Origin: Stenopsyche tienmushanensis
Taxonomy: Eukaryota; Arthropoda; Insecta; Trichoptera; Stenopsychidae
DNA: 64,000 nucleotides
Assembly: GCA_008973525.1 (NCBI GenBank)
Contig: WACJ01000550.1
Location: 1,488,001-1,552,000 of the forward strand
Direction of reading: 5' to 3'
Part shown: in pieces, positions 33,052 to 45,081 of the stretch
Numbering within the stretch: the first letter of the stretch is position 1
Layout: the number at the start of each line of letters is the position of its first letter
The notes under the pieces: generated by a model
Database searches by the model: none
Told to the model about the DNA's origin: nothing
Seen by the model: the letters and a program-made list of their open reading frames with translations, nothing else
Translations under genes and position numbers: made by a program

Positions 33052-36000
33052 TAAATAAATAAAAAATCAACAATATCTTCTAAATCATTAAAATATTTCC
33101 CAATAAGTATTCCACTATAATTACCTTTTCCACTCGTATTTTTTTTTCAAGTTCTATATGTGAGATTTAAAATTAAATAACAATTAAAAAAATAATAATG
33201 AATAGAACGTAAAACGAGTTTAAAATTTTGGCGTCATAATGTCAGCATATAAATGGAAGTCGAAACCCATTTGGCGACATAATGTCGATTGACGAGTGTA
33301 AAAGGTTAAAATGAATTAAAATCACATTGTTAATATAATCCGGTTTGATGTTAAATTGTACACAAAAACATGTTCTTATACAAATTTGCAATTTTTAAAT
33401 TTATAAAATAATGAATATGATGCAATTTACTTCATTGATGCGATCTTTTGTTCATTCATTGTTCGTTCATTCAAAATTTGCTGCAATGAATTGCTGAAGA
33501 ATACCATTCAAATCGATAGAACAATAACATTCAATCCATTTTGTTATTTTATCATAGGATTCCATTGATGAGATATTCATTTGTAAAAATCAAAAAGCAC
33601 ATTCCCCTTTAACAAAAACGTATTATAGTCCACGTGCAGCGTGGTCATTGAAATAGAAGGGCATTGAACGAATCAATTTTCACATCAAAATATATGAGAA
33701 AAAGTCTTTAACCGAGCGCCTATATATTTTCTACCACAACAATGTTTCATTGACTGTCTATATGGAGTCTGATTGAAAACGCGCGTTGCATTTCTCAAAC
33801 TATGAGGATTCATGAATTCATTTCATTTAATTTGTTGGTGTAATTATTAGCTTATAGTAAGAGATTAAAGCTTATTTAATTCTGACTTACTTAACGCGAA
33901 GCGACGTAATTTCTCCTCTATGTGTAAGATATATTGATCACTAAATTGATAAGGGTTGAATTTATTATTTCAAATTGCTATACATCTATAGCTCGCTTCA
34001 CGGTCTAGATACGTTACGAAAAAGTTGACCGTAAAGCGAAAAGTCGTATAATGGAGAAGCTGAAACTAAACAACCGGTCGTTAACAGTATAGCATTTTTT
34101 AGCCAATATATATCGAAATATCGTGGATCGTAAATCGATTAAGTGCCAAAATTAAAGAAAAGACTTTATAGTGAAATGCTGTATAAAGAGCGGCCGTATA
34201 GCAAGATATAGGTGCAAATGGATTATAGTTTTGGCATTTAAAAAAAATATATAATAAAAGTTTAAAAAGCTCCTGCAAAAAAAAGGGTTGATTGAACTTA
34301 ACGAATGAGGTTGGTATAAAAATAGGTTCGTATTGATGGTGCACAGTTTTCCATTTGTAACATTCGCAAGCGCTTAGTATTACACTGACAGATGAAATGA
34401 ATGAAAATTAACCACCGTTCCACACGAAGAAACTTGTGGCAATCGTCATTCGAAAAAAAGTGAGGAAATATGCAATAAATAGGGAAAAGTTGTAAAATGA
34501 TAAAGTTGCGCTTAATAGTTTCAGATTATGAAGGTAGATTTTTTTTTACAGAGAAACATTAATGTTCAGTCTCTCAACTTTACCATTAGCCACTTTCAAG
34601 GAAAAAGCTGCCAAGCATTTTAACATTCCAGCGGAAATATTCGAGAGCTTATAGAGTTTTGCCTCCATATTGCGTTAGGATGATTAGGTCCACAAGAGCC
34701 TAAAAGCTTGTGTAATTAAAACAGACTTTATCAATTCGGTGGGCAAATACACGCTTTTAAAACACGAATTAATGTCTACGTAAGAATTTCTAAATTTGTA
34801 AAAATTCTCAAAGCAAAAAATAATATCATAAGCGTCAGACTTTAGCGTGGTAATCCTATTAAAATATTCCAGCCATCTTGGATATTTTAAGCGTTTTATT
34901 TATAAAAAAAAAGTTTTTTTTGCCTTGGAATAACTTAATTATTTTTTGCCTCAAAGTCGAAGTATGTTTAAAACGCAAAGATAAATATTTCATGAGATAA
35001 GAAATATATTGATCATATGATGTTAATTTTATTTTTTTCATATTCACTCTGCAATATAATAGCACTCTTTAATCATGATTTTAGCCTAAATAGTTTTCAT
35101 TTAAAATTGATGATTTTAACCACATGTACACTGTTATTTTTGAGAGCGATTAATGGAAGATTCGTTGATTTTTACGATGATTAATAGTCCTTAATAAAAA
35201 CCAAAAAAACATATGGCCTCTTATTGGAAGTTTCGGGTTCTAGAAATATTAGTAAATCTGATCAATCGTTTTGATCCACATTTACTTCGATTTCTCGCAT
35301 CAGAAAAAGTAAATGTTGAGGCGGTTGATTTTTTGTGTAAGGGCGTCTATGAGTGACTTAATTTGCAACAAAAATTAAGCTTTTATATATTTTTAAAATA
35401 ATGATAAATTGGGTCATAGATTCTCACTTTTTAAAAAAAATCAATTCTAATATAACCACAAGTGATAGGAAAATTAGGAAATCACTTATATCAACTCACT
35501 CACAAATACAAAAATATCTTATGGAGATCGTTTGCATCTGATAATAAATATGGTACTCTATAAAGAAGTATACTTTTTTTAAAATTATTGACAGTTTGCT
35601 TTTATGTTATTTGAATAAAATGTAAATTTTAATATTAAAGCATTACGTCGACAATATTTCACATCAAATTTATTCTGTCAATTATTCAGACATTTATAAA
35701 CCTATTTTTCAAATTTGCTGATTATATGAAAGATAAATCAAATAGATAAGCATTTGCTTCAATCGATCATTTGGACGTTTTTTGTTATATTTTTCAAATA
35801 ATTCTGCTATATATTTAAATTAATACAATTTGAATTTTTGCAACAAGCAATAATATTTTAATTGTTGTCAAAAAAGCATATACAACGTAATGGCTGAAGA
35901 TTGTACAATAAGATCCTAAGTGCAGACACTTTATGACCTTTCAGCATCTCATAAATTCATCTTGAGTGGGAAAGCTGCTGTTTTATAAACCAAAAATAAA

Positions 36001-38706
36001 ATTATTTCTAATTCCACATAGCCCACACAATAAGATGTATCCATGTGTTGCAGAATCGTCGACGATCGATTACTCTTGTGCAGTTGTCGAAATTCTGTAT
36101 TACAATATGTGCTGTTTTCAATGAAATTTAATTATGATATTCATGATGATACAAGAGCCTAAATCAGGATCATTAAGCGAGCTGAATCTAATCTGTGGTC
36201 AATGTTATTATTATGTATAGCAGATCTGCATTAGTTTGGATTACGAGCTCTTCTTGCTTCATTTAAATACACCATCTATAAATATAGTTATAAACTGCAT
36301 TCAAAACAATATATTTTAGATTTGAATACAGGTGAAATAGATGCTATCTTAATTTACTAATAATGATCATCGTTACCATACGATCACGCATGACGCAAAA
36401 CAATTGAAAATATGTATTCAATTTTATCGTATTTATGATGATGATGATATATTTAAAATTTCTAATCAAATAGTGTTTTTTTAAACTAAAAACGTGCGAA
36501 AATCCGATAAAAAAAAACACAGTATGAAAAATTCTTCACCAGAAATTTACTTTATGGAATCGTTTATAATATATTTATCTCGGATATGGCAGCTCAAGGA
36601 AAAGAAAATAGTGATAACTTTTCTGCAAATTTACTGTTATCTAATCTTAATGCGCAAATTGTTTTCTTTGTCATAAAAAAAATTGTAAAAGAAATCATCC
36701 CCATGTTGATTGCCGAAGTAAATTCGTTTTCGTCGAGAGTCTTAAGTGTCATAATATTGAAAGCTTTCCTTAAATAGCATATTGCAGTCACGTAGACATT
36801 AATGTTAAATTTATTCTTCAACTATATTCGAATTACAAATATTAATTTTGCAAGTGTCCTTGATGAAACCGTCTAGTGTTATTGAAATGAACCCTCAGCC
36901 GCTTTTGGCGCCGAATGTTCTATATATTTCAATAGATGATCAATATTTCACCATTAAGCGTATATATTGAAGCAAAATTTACATAGGGATGAAGGTACTC
37001 TTATACATAATGAATCAATAGGCAAATAAAACGCAATCGAGTAAATAATAACAATATTTCATTATATTTGATTGAAAGACTCGTAAATAATTTCCGATGA
37101 AAAAATTTTGCAATCATGATTTTGAGAGATATTTTAAAGGCGATTGATCGAATTTGGTAATTATTCATGTTTCTCATCGGATAAGGAAATTGTTCTTATT
37201 ATGTATTCCGCATCGATGAGCATTTCGAGAGCATCGGAAAAAATAAGATGTTGTATTTATATATAAATGTACGTAATTAAGTTATTTTCTCATGCAAATA
37301 CTTGAGACGTTTTAATACAGGGACGAGTAAATCAAATCTTGCTTGTCGTATAAAATTTGTATTTGAATAATAAAATTTCTCCCGTACGCTTTTTGAATGT
37401 AAATTTTTCCTGGATTAAATTATCAAGAACCATAAGATTCCTGAGAGGTAGACTTCGGGGAACCCCGCTGAAAATCCGCGGTAAAAAGAAAAAATTCAAT
37501 GCGCCTTGGGCGACATTTCTTTAGGACACTCGATCATAAAAATTTGTTCACATGAATTTAGCAAAGAGTTTTAAGGCAAAAACTTCGAGTCACACTGGGA
37601 ACAATAAACGCAAAGAAACATAAATGGTTTGGCTTAACTAAAATTTCCCGTTTAATCTTTGAGAGGATCGCATGAAATAATTTAATATTGTAAATAAAAA
37701 TATATTTTATCACGGAGCTTAAGAATAAAATTTTCCAACAAAAAGGTAATGATACTCAAACAAATCGATGTTGTACCAAAAATTGAGAATGAACGTTAAA
37801 CACAAGATAAGGAAAAGTCCGCGGATATCTCGCAGGGCTTAGCGGAAGAAAAAAAATACGATAAAGCAGAAAAACCACCCGTAATAAAAGTATTCCCATG
37901 AAATCATTATAATGGAAAATACTTTTCGAGTTTCCCTACGAAGGCCCTCGCGCCACTACGAGAAAAGGCGTCCTTTAAAAATTAAGGCTTTTTACGACTC
38001 GAGAGACAACATAAACAGGTGAACTTAATTAAAGTTTTAAGCCTGACTTAATTATGGCATTAAGACTAATGAAACGACTTTATGAATCACGGGAAATTCT
38101 TCAATTGTCCTAAGTTCACCCCTTTTTGATTTCCGACTTCAAACACATTCTGATTTTGCGCTTCAAACTAATTTGTAATGAGTTTCATGGAATCGTTTGA
38201 AATCATACTATATGGAGACTTAATAATATAATGAGGACATGCACACATTTTAGGCTTGCAACCCTTTTAAAACCTTTTCGGAAAAATATGAGGATCGCCT
38301 TATTAGATTGACTTGATCAAAATGATACACAAAGGCATTCCAATTATTTGCCTTTGCGCATATGATGCACTTTACGAACTTAAAAAATGAATCTGAGAAA
38401 ATTTCTTATTTATATTTTGATAAATCCTCTTAATTTGCTCCTCTATATCAATTTTAGATACAAAGACAAACAAAGGTAACATGATGTTTATTACTAATTT
38501 TGAAATATAACGGGACCATGTCCACAGGCAGAAGAAGGACTGGCGAGCTTTGTTAAAAATAAGCTATTTAAAATTTGATATTATTGAAGTCATACTAAAC
38601 ATTTAGCAAAGGACTTAAAACGAAGTTATGATTGTATTATTGGAGGTAATGATTTTGATTTTGATGATAATTATTTTTTGCATCAGATATGAATGAATAT
38701 ATAATA
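33052..38706. other. AT-rich non-coding stretch
   Basis: No gene recognised. Points seen: a stretch at about 33985-34210 with repeated phrases such as GTAAAGCGAAAAGTCGTATAAT that look pogo-end-like but without a clear partner; a GAT microsatellite at 36437-36448; overlapping open frames at 36494-36821 on both strands without known motif; and a less AT-rich patch at about 37430-38110 (for example TTCGGGGAACCCCGCTG near 37456) that could be conserved non-coding DNA. Confidence 0.5.
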
Positions 38707-39871
38707 TTAGGTTGGGGAATAAGTTCGTAGCGTTTTTACCAAAAATAATTATTTAAACAAAAATCAAGAGTTTTAACAATACATTAATTAATTATGTATT
38801 CACCGTTGCTGTTTACTACATCCTCCCACCTCTCGACTAATTTTTTGATGCCATTCTGCACAAAAATTGCCCGGTCTGGTATCGAAGAATTTGTTGAGAC
38901 AGTTTTTAAGGTCGTCTTCATTGTTGAAGGCAACGTCTCTCATATGGTTCAACAGTGAGCGAAAAATATGGTAATCCGTCGGTGCAAAGTTTGGAGAATA
39001 CGGCGAATGCTGATGAACCTCCCATTCGAGCTCTTGGTGACTTGTGCAACATGGGAACTGGCGTTGTTGTGAAGGAATATGGTTTGGCCTTGTCAATGGA
39101 ATCTTTTCACTAGCTGAGCTTTGTAAAGCTCCATGTTGATTGTGGCATTCCTTTCGAGCATTTCCCAATACACCATGCCCTCCCAGTCCCACCAAACAAA
39201 GATCATGACCTTCTTTGGATGGAGTTCAGGTTTAACTCTCGGCTTTGGCGTATCTCCTGGAGCCACCCATTCCTTTTTTTACTTTATGTGTATGTACAGG
39301 CACCATTTCTCACCATTTGTTGTTTTCGTTAAGCTCGTGAAGCACCCAGGCTTTCATTTGTTCGGCAAATCCCATTGAATGAAGATGATTGAGAATCGTT
39401 TTATGATCACAATTCATTTTTTCGGCCAATTTACGACTTATTTAGCATCCGTCCTCCTTCAAAAGTGCTTTAAGACGCTCTTCGTCGAATTCAGAAAGTC
39501 TTTCGCTACGGGGCGTATCGTCAACATCAAAATCGCCATTTTTGAACTTTGCAAACCATTTCCATGCTGTAGACACATCTATGACACCTCCGTATTTGTT
39601 GCAAATGTCCCGGGCTGCTTCAGCAGCTTTTTGACCTCGATAAAAAGCGAAAAAGAGTTGGTGTCGAAAATGTTGCTTTTTACCTCCTGGATATTCAATT
39701 TCTAGGACTCAAATGTAATAAAAGATTTAAATTGTTCAAAAAGATGATTAACAGATTTGTAGAGCATAAAGATCTTTATCGAATGAATATTATACACTTT
39801 GTCAAAAAGCAAAAATATGTTGTAAAACAAAAAAATATATAAAAACGCTACGAACTTATTCCCCAACCTAA
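38707..39871 (-). mobile_element. mariner transposon, complete ends, internally deleted
   Basis: Perfect 31 bp terminal inverted repeats lie at 38707-38737 and 39841-39871, starting TTAGGTTGGGGAATAAGTTC. TA flanks both sides (38705-38706 and 39872-39873), the target duplication of mariners. At 1165 bp the element is about 0.1 kb shorter than a standard mariner, which matches a deletion in the coding region near 39312-39320. The transposase is on the minus strand. Because the ends are intact and equal, the copy could still be mobilised by an active relative, but it makes no active enzyme itself. It is the youngest-looking element in the window. Confidence 0.96.
38784..39706 (-). pseudogene. 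mariner transposase, inactivated
   Basis: The N-terminal part reads AFYRGQKAAEAARDICNKYG, then AWKWFAKFKNGDFDVDD, SERLSEFDEERLKALLKEDG (helix-turn-helix DNA-binding half), a stop, then SRKLAEKMNCDHKTILNHLH. After a deletion it resumes at GEKWCLY (usual GDEKWCLY), WVAPGDTPKPRVKP (frame restored by small shifts), HPKKVMIFVWWDWEGMVYWE, LHNNASSHVAQ, then after a shift LEWEVHQHSPYSPNFAPTDY, LNHMRDVAFNNEDDLKNCLN and, after a last shift, IKKLVERWEDVVNSNGEYII with stop at 38784-38786. Mariners cut and paste using a DD34D triad: here the first Asp is lost at the deletion joint, the second is Asn (LHNNA for LHDNA), and only the third (APTDYH) remains. The mariner subfamily (mellifera- or irritans-like) is not certain. 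Confidence 0.95.
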
Positions 39872-39873
39872 TA

Positions 39874-42154
39874 TCATATAATTTTTTTCATGTTAAACAA
39901 CATACAACGAAAGTTACCATTTATTTACATTCTGTATATATTATATATGCACATATTTATATTCTTGGAGTTTTTTATATTATTTTAATTACGTTAAAAG
40001 TTTAGAAAACGGTTTTCTCATCACGTTTTTTTGGTTTTTAAGAGGCAAAATTATAGTTAAATTTTTACCCCCGATATTTCGAACCTCCTATCGGGTTAAT
40101 TTTCAAGAATTAACTGCCACAATCGTTGGACCATTCTGCTCCATTGCTTGTTTGATAGTTAGTTGCACAGTCGAATTTTCCTGTATGGTCCCTGGTGGGT
40201 ATTTTGCCATTATAGAAATTCCTTTCCCATACATTTCCCTTAGAAAATGCGGGTATATAAAAAAGAGGCAAAAGTATGTGTTTTAAATAATAATTGATTT
40301 GAATTACTTTTCCCATTTTTGCATTTATTTAGCACTATTGAAATATTGAAACAATTACTACTTTTTATGCTTATATAATTATTAAGGCTTAATCTTTTCT
40401 TTTCTTAAAAAGCCCTGACAAACTATATAGAACTTATACCCATCGTGAATTTTAGTTCTGTTGTTCATTGAGCTGAAAATAAATTTTAACACATAAACAA
40501 TTTTATTACTGTGATTTTTGGCTAAAAATAAATAGATTTTTATTCGAATAATACAATCTTACAAAAAAGTGTTCTCAAGCCATTTTTCCTCAATTTTTAA
40601 CATGATAATTAAAATATATTAGATGTTCGAATTTAGCTTGTATTTTAATTGGGATAAGGATATGAATCCAAAACCTAACTTTAAGTTATAACTGCAATTT
40701 TTTGGGTAATATAGACACGCTTATTTTGTAAACAACACTATTTTAATAAAGGTTAGACAAATAAACAATTAGTTTTAAAACATACAATTTGGATATTGGC
40801 AAAAAATAATTATTTAGATGTATTTCCTTGCCTTTTCATAAATTTCTTTGTTGTGAGTCAAAAAGTGTGTTTTTGTTATTTGGTTTGTATTTCATTATTC
40901 AAATACACCTCTTTCTAGCGGATATGCCGAAACAAAAACCTTAGCTTGAGATCAAAAGTGGTTTTGATTTCGTACCGCATTAATGTGGATTTCATTTTTT
41001 TCTCAAAGGGTATTTCGCTTATTGCAAAAAAATATGAAATACCATTTTTGCTCATGTGCATGTTCATCTCATTAAGAGCAAAGGCTTACTTTTCTTGTTT
41101 AAAGAATATAAGCTGAAGAAATCCTTCAACAAGAATGCCACATCTGAGCATTACTGAAGTCTCCAAAAAGTGCCGAGGGCCATTCTGCTGCTTTGCGAAT
41201 ACAAGCCTTGCCATTGTGACGAAGAATTCTTTAGTCTTCTCTAAGTAGAAAACTTACTGAGAGAAGTATGTAAATTTAGTACAATTTTTGCAAGCACTCA
41301 CAGTTAAGCCTGCGTCGTGTCATAGTTCGAAACTTTAATTTATTATTCATCATATTGTGGGAGAATTGTTGATGTTTTGAATTGAAATTTATAACTGCTT
41401 ATTATGTCTTTGCAATGTGTTAGGAATGTAATTTGAATATTAAAAAACAAGTCAAATTGATATTGCAGATAGTTTTGAAATGGAAAAGATATATTTTTTT
41501 AATATTATTATCAGCTTCTACGTATCCCATCTATCCGTGTCGGATCTATCCATAAGGATTTTTTACCTTTTACATTACCAAATTCGATTTTTAAAAACTC
41601 CTTGAATACAAGCATTAAAAGAGTTCTTATTTTAGTCATGGACTCAAGTAATTATGCTACATAGTACCTAAAAAAAAATGGATGATTGATGTTATAAAAC
41701 TGTAATTTTAAGGAAAAGGATACTAAAATAAAATATCTGTAGTTATTGCTAATCATTTGTTAATTGCAGGATTTGTGATGATATTAAAATTTTTGGTAGC
41801 CTAGTTGTAATATTTGAAATTCAAATTAACTGGATGCTGGATACTTGCTGTATGATCATCTTCTTAAACATATTTTTTTAAGATCATCGCATTGTTGTCT
41901 TTCGCAACTTGATTTTTTATAGAAGTTCTTTTTTATTATTCCAAAGAAAAATTGATACAAATGATGAGATTAATAAGTATGGTTTATCAAACAAGTTGGC
42001 GGAAAATAATGTTTTGGTCAAGAAATACCCGAAGAAATAGTTTTTATTCAAAGCATACTTAAATAAAACCCTAATAGAATTGTATAATAAGATAAGCGTT
42101 TCAAAATTTATTGTCGGTGGTTAAACAACATGAAGAATTGGGAAATGAAATGAG
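39874..42154. other. AT-rich non-coding DNA
   Basis: No recognisable gene or repeat. A short palindrome-like ACCTCCTATCGGG near 40083 and a moderately less AT-rich stretch at 41090-41260 are the only deviations. Confidence 0.5.
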
Positions 42155-43501
42155 ATTTTTATGCGATTATCCGAATCTTCAGTTATCCGGATTGTTTAAA
42201 ATAAAATTTAAAAAAGTATATAATTTGCTGATTTCCATTTGGAAAGTTGTATCCATTTGTGCTCACGTACGAGATGGATGGTATTTTTTGAAATTTATTA
42301 ATTGTTTAATATCGGAATATGGAAACTGAGAGCAAAAATTAAGAAAAAATCAGGAAATACAGGATTAAAAAAGTGTTTTTTTTAAAGTAGTTCATACAAA
42401 GACAATCAACTGGACAGCCAATATCTGGTCAATTATTATGTGAAAAACAATATTTTTCAATACAATATTAAATGGAGATTCCACCTTAAAAGTATGTTTG
42501 GGCTGACTTGAAAAATTCAAAAGACGACAAGGCATCAGGAAACTTGAAATTCATGGGGAAAAGCTTTCTGCTGACATACAGCAAACATATTTTTTGACAC
42601 ATTGACGTTATTTGTGGAGTAGAAAGGATTCAACGAAGAATTTATCTTATTATATTCGAATAGAATTTATAACAGATCTTTAGCATCAAGATGTGAAAAT
42701 ACTTCACCTAGGTACAAAACTACTAAAGAACGTGTACAAATGCAGCAGACAGACACAGACTGTCACTGCTTGTCATTGGAAAATAAAAAAAACCCCAGAT
42801 GCTTTAAAAATATCATGAAAATAGTTCATACCGAAAGTGGAAAAATATCAAAACTCCATAGATAAAAGAGGGAAAACATTATTATTACTAGATAATGTAC
42901 CACGCAACTATACAATGTTTAAAGCTTCAAATGTTTAAAATTTCTTCCAGCCAAATATTACATAGATAATACAACCGATGGATCAGGGTATAATAGAAAC
43001 ATTCAAACGTTTACTTAGAAATCAGATGCTTCGACGATTATTACTAGCAGACGAAAATAATAAAGAAACAGTTATCAGATTCCACAAGAAAAGACCTTTT
43101 GTAAGTTCCAGTAAGGCGGTAGAACTGGATATAGGAGACATTGTGGAAGCAATAGTATAAATTTCTGAATGACGTAGAAGATGTAAGTGAGTGATTAAAT
43201 TGCGATGCAAATGATCCTAGATTTCAAATTTTGAATGATGAAGAAATAATTAAAGAAATATAGGGGGAGATTTTGGTCCAGCACATTCTGAAGCTGAAGA
43301 AGAGTGTAATTCAGGACAACTTATATATATAATATTTTTTTAATAAAAAAATATTTATTATAAGTGTTTTTGCATGTAAATCTATAAAAATAAAAATAAT
43401 TCATACTTTTCCTGTCAATTGTGATTATTTTCGATTATCCGGTTTTTCGTTATCCGGGCTACTTTCATCCCCAATTGGTCTGGATAATCGAGGTTCCACT
43501 G
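42155..43501 (+). mobile_element. Tigger/pogo-type transposon, copy B
   Basis: The right end, read inverted, is CAGTGGAACCTCGATTATCC, the usual Tigger start, followed on the outside by TA (43502-43503); inner repeats CCGGATAACG and CCGGATAATCG follow. At the left, GATTATCCGAATCTTCAGTT and ATCCGGATTG at about 42163-42192 is the corresponding inner repeat, with the outermost bases decayed. At 1.35 kb the copy is well short of a full Tigger (over 2 kb), so much of the gene is deleted. It shares long stretches with copy A at 10.6-11.5 kb in opposite orientation, including the 3' non-coding GTTGTCCTGAATTACACTCT (inverted), so both derive from one family. Confidence 0.85.
42470..43320 (+). pseudogene. 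Tigger (Jerky/CENP-B-like) transposase, decayed
   Basis: In order: GDSTLKVCLG, LEKFKRRQGIRKLEIHGEKL (DNA-binding half), SRCENTSPRYKTTKERVQMQ, ENKKNPRCFKNI (usual APGYK.SKERVT...GKSKKPRCFKN), KRGKTLLLLDNVPRN with the catalytic Asp kept (copy A has Asn), QPNIT then MDQGIIETFKRLLRNQMLRR (usual PMDQGVIETFKRLYR), LLLADENNKETVIRFHKK, and after a deletion RPFVSSSKAVELDIGDIVEA. The QMLRRLLLADENN block is the same as in copy A. Multiple stops and frameshifts break it; the longest intact frame is 42978-43160. It keeps central blocks that copy A lost, while copy A keeps KDCCYIAADSW that this one lost. Confidence 0.85.
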
Positions 43502-43503
43502 TA

Positions 43504-44425
43504 TTTAGAAAAAATATTGTTGAACCTAAAACATGGATGAAAAAAAAAACAACATAAATAATCTTCCTATTGGAAAATATAATTGAAATGTCGAAAACAG
43601 CAATATTGATGAATTATATATAAAATGCTATAAATTGCTTGGGAAAATTTATTCGAATCATTTAAATTTAATTAAAATAATCGAATTTTTCCGGGAAGGA
43701 ATTTTAAATTTATCTTTGGGGAAGACAATGGACGTTTTTTTTAAATAATGTAGCCAACAGGAAATCAATTTATACCAGAGTGAAGAATTCCAACTTGTCG
43801 GAATAACGCTGGCAATGAACCGGCTGGCCCAAGTTGATCAGCTACAGGGGCTTAATCTGCAAAATACGAGGCGCTACGTTACGGAATCGTTAATTTATAA
43901 CGGGCGATTCAATTTAATTTGAACGGCTCTGGGTTGCGGGGTCTCCGTGCAGAGCCGCTTGGTCATTGTTACGCAGTCGTGTTTGTAGATCTCAATAAAT
44001 AGCCCTCGATAAATTTATACATAAGGGGTGTGAAGGGCGATTGCGAAACGAAAAAGGTTGTTTAGCATTAAATAGGGCGCCCAATTAAGTGAATCGCCCT
44101 GAGTGTGTGCCCTGCTGAAAGGAGAAGAATATTTATTTATGACGTAGAGCACACTCTCTTAATTAGACGAGCACGCTAATTCGGATTAATTTTTTGCTAA
44201 CACTCGTGCTATCGTGTTAAACACTAGTCATTATTCTTTCGTAATTAAAATAAATTGCTGGGTGGTACTCTTTAATAATCATTAGGATAGTAATTTTTTA
44301 AAAAGGGCCAAAGCCATTTTGGACCATAGTAAAAGAAAAAAAAGTGCCGTTGGGTGTACATTTAATTATTTTTACAACAATTTTATGTGTTTTGCCACTA
44401 TTCTTTCTAAAATGAATACTTTATG
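43504..44425. other. less AT-rich single-copy DNA, candidate conserved non-coding element
   Basis: From about 43775 to 44220 the composition is nearly balanced (for example GAACCGGCTGGCCCAAGTTG at 43817, GGGTTGCGGGGTCTCCGTGC at 43933) with AATTA- and TTAATTAG-type homeodomain-like sites between. No open frame of note, no repeat partner in the window. It is the most regulatory-looking patch of the window, which is inference from composition only. Confidence 0.4.
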
Positions 44426-44429
44426 GTAG

Positions 44430-45077
44430 TGTTGCGTTTAGGCCCCTTGCCGTCTTCGGGGGCCCGCAATCTTCGTCGCAGCTGCCTCAAGCAGACCACC
44501 ACGAGGGGCGTCTCGAATCGCGGGGCGCTCCGGAGGCCGGACGCACCCCTGCGCCTCTCATCTCGGCCCGAATGGCCTCGACGAGAAGCGAGGGGGGCTC
44601 CGCCCTCAGGGGTGAAGGAGCCCCGCGGCACCGAGACAAACTCGAAACATCCGCGACGGAAAAATGCGTATACCTCCGCCGAGGGGGCGATTCTTTATCC
44701 TCGACCGCTCATACGACGACACCAAAAAGGAGGAAACCTCAAAACGATAGGGAAACAATTAAAACATGATGAACTTCGTTTAATAAATTTTATTTACCAT
44801 TTTGTGATACGGCAGACGATCACGACGCAGAGGCTTGATGATGGGAACGTAGCACGAAATTGGCGGCAAATGAGCCACCAATAGTCAACACGACTGGTCC
44901 CCAAAGCGTCCAGGACGGAATAGAAGGAATTAGCTCGGCCTACCCTTAAGAACGGTTGAGGTCCGAACGTAATTAAAAACGGCCCGCTTTGACGACCAAA
45001 AATCGATATTAAACGACGAAATTAATAATTTAATTTTATAATCAATAAAATCAATCGCAAATTATTCCCACGCTACA
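44430..45077 (+). mobile_element. solo LTR of an LTR retrotransposon
   Basis: The unit of 648 bp starts TGTTGCGTTTAGGCCCC and ends CCCACGCTACA, so it has the TG...CA ends of LTRs. It is flanked on both sides by GTAG (44426-44429 and 45078-45081), a 4 bp target duplication. The first 300 bases are extremely GC-rich against the surroundings (GGGGGCTCCGCCC and others) and an AATAAA lies near 45045, about 30 bases before the end on the plus strand, which suggests plus orientation. No gag or pol lies next to it, so internal DNA was lost by LTR-LTR recombination. The long open frames across it (44407-44631 minus; 44423-44884 plus) come from GC-rich composition and are not genes. The superfamily (Gypsy or BEL/Pao) cannot be decided from one LTR. 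Confidence 0.8.
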
Positions 45078-45081
45078 GTAG

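Noticed and set aside
32801..33073. Mirrored open frames on both strands with similar products
   Set aside because: They are the result of the long inverted repeat of the MITE, not genes.
36494..36821. Overlapping frames with a vague likeness to hAT/ZMYM-type proteins
   Set aside because: The likeness is limited to hydrophobic spacing; no diagnostic block is present.
44423..44884. Open frame of 153 codons, the longest in the window
   Set aside because: It lies inside the solo LTR, is driven by GC-rich composition, has a counterpart on the other strand and shows no protein motif.
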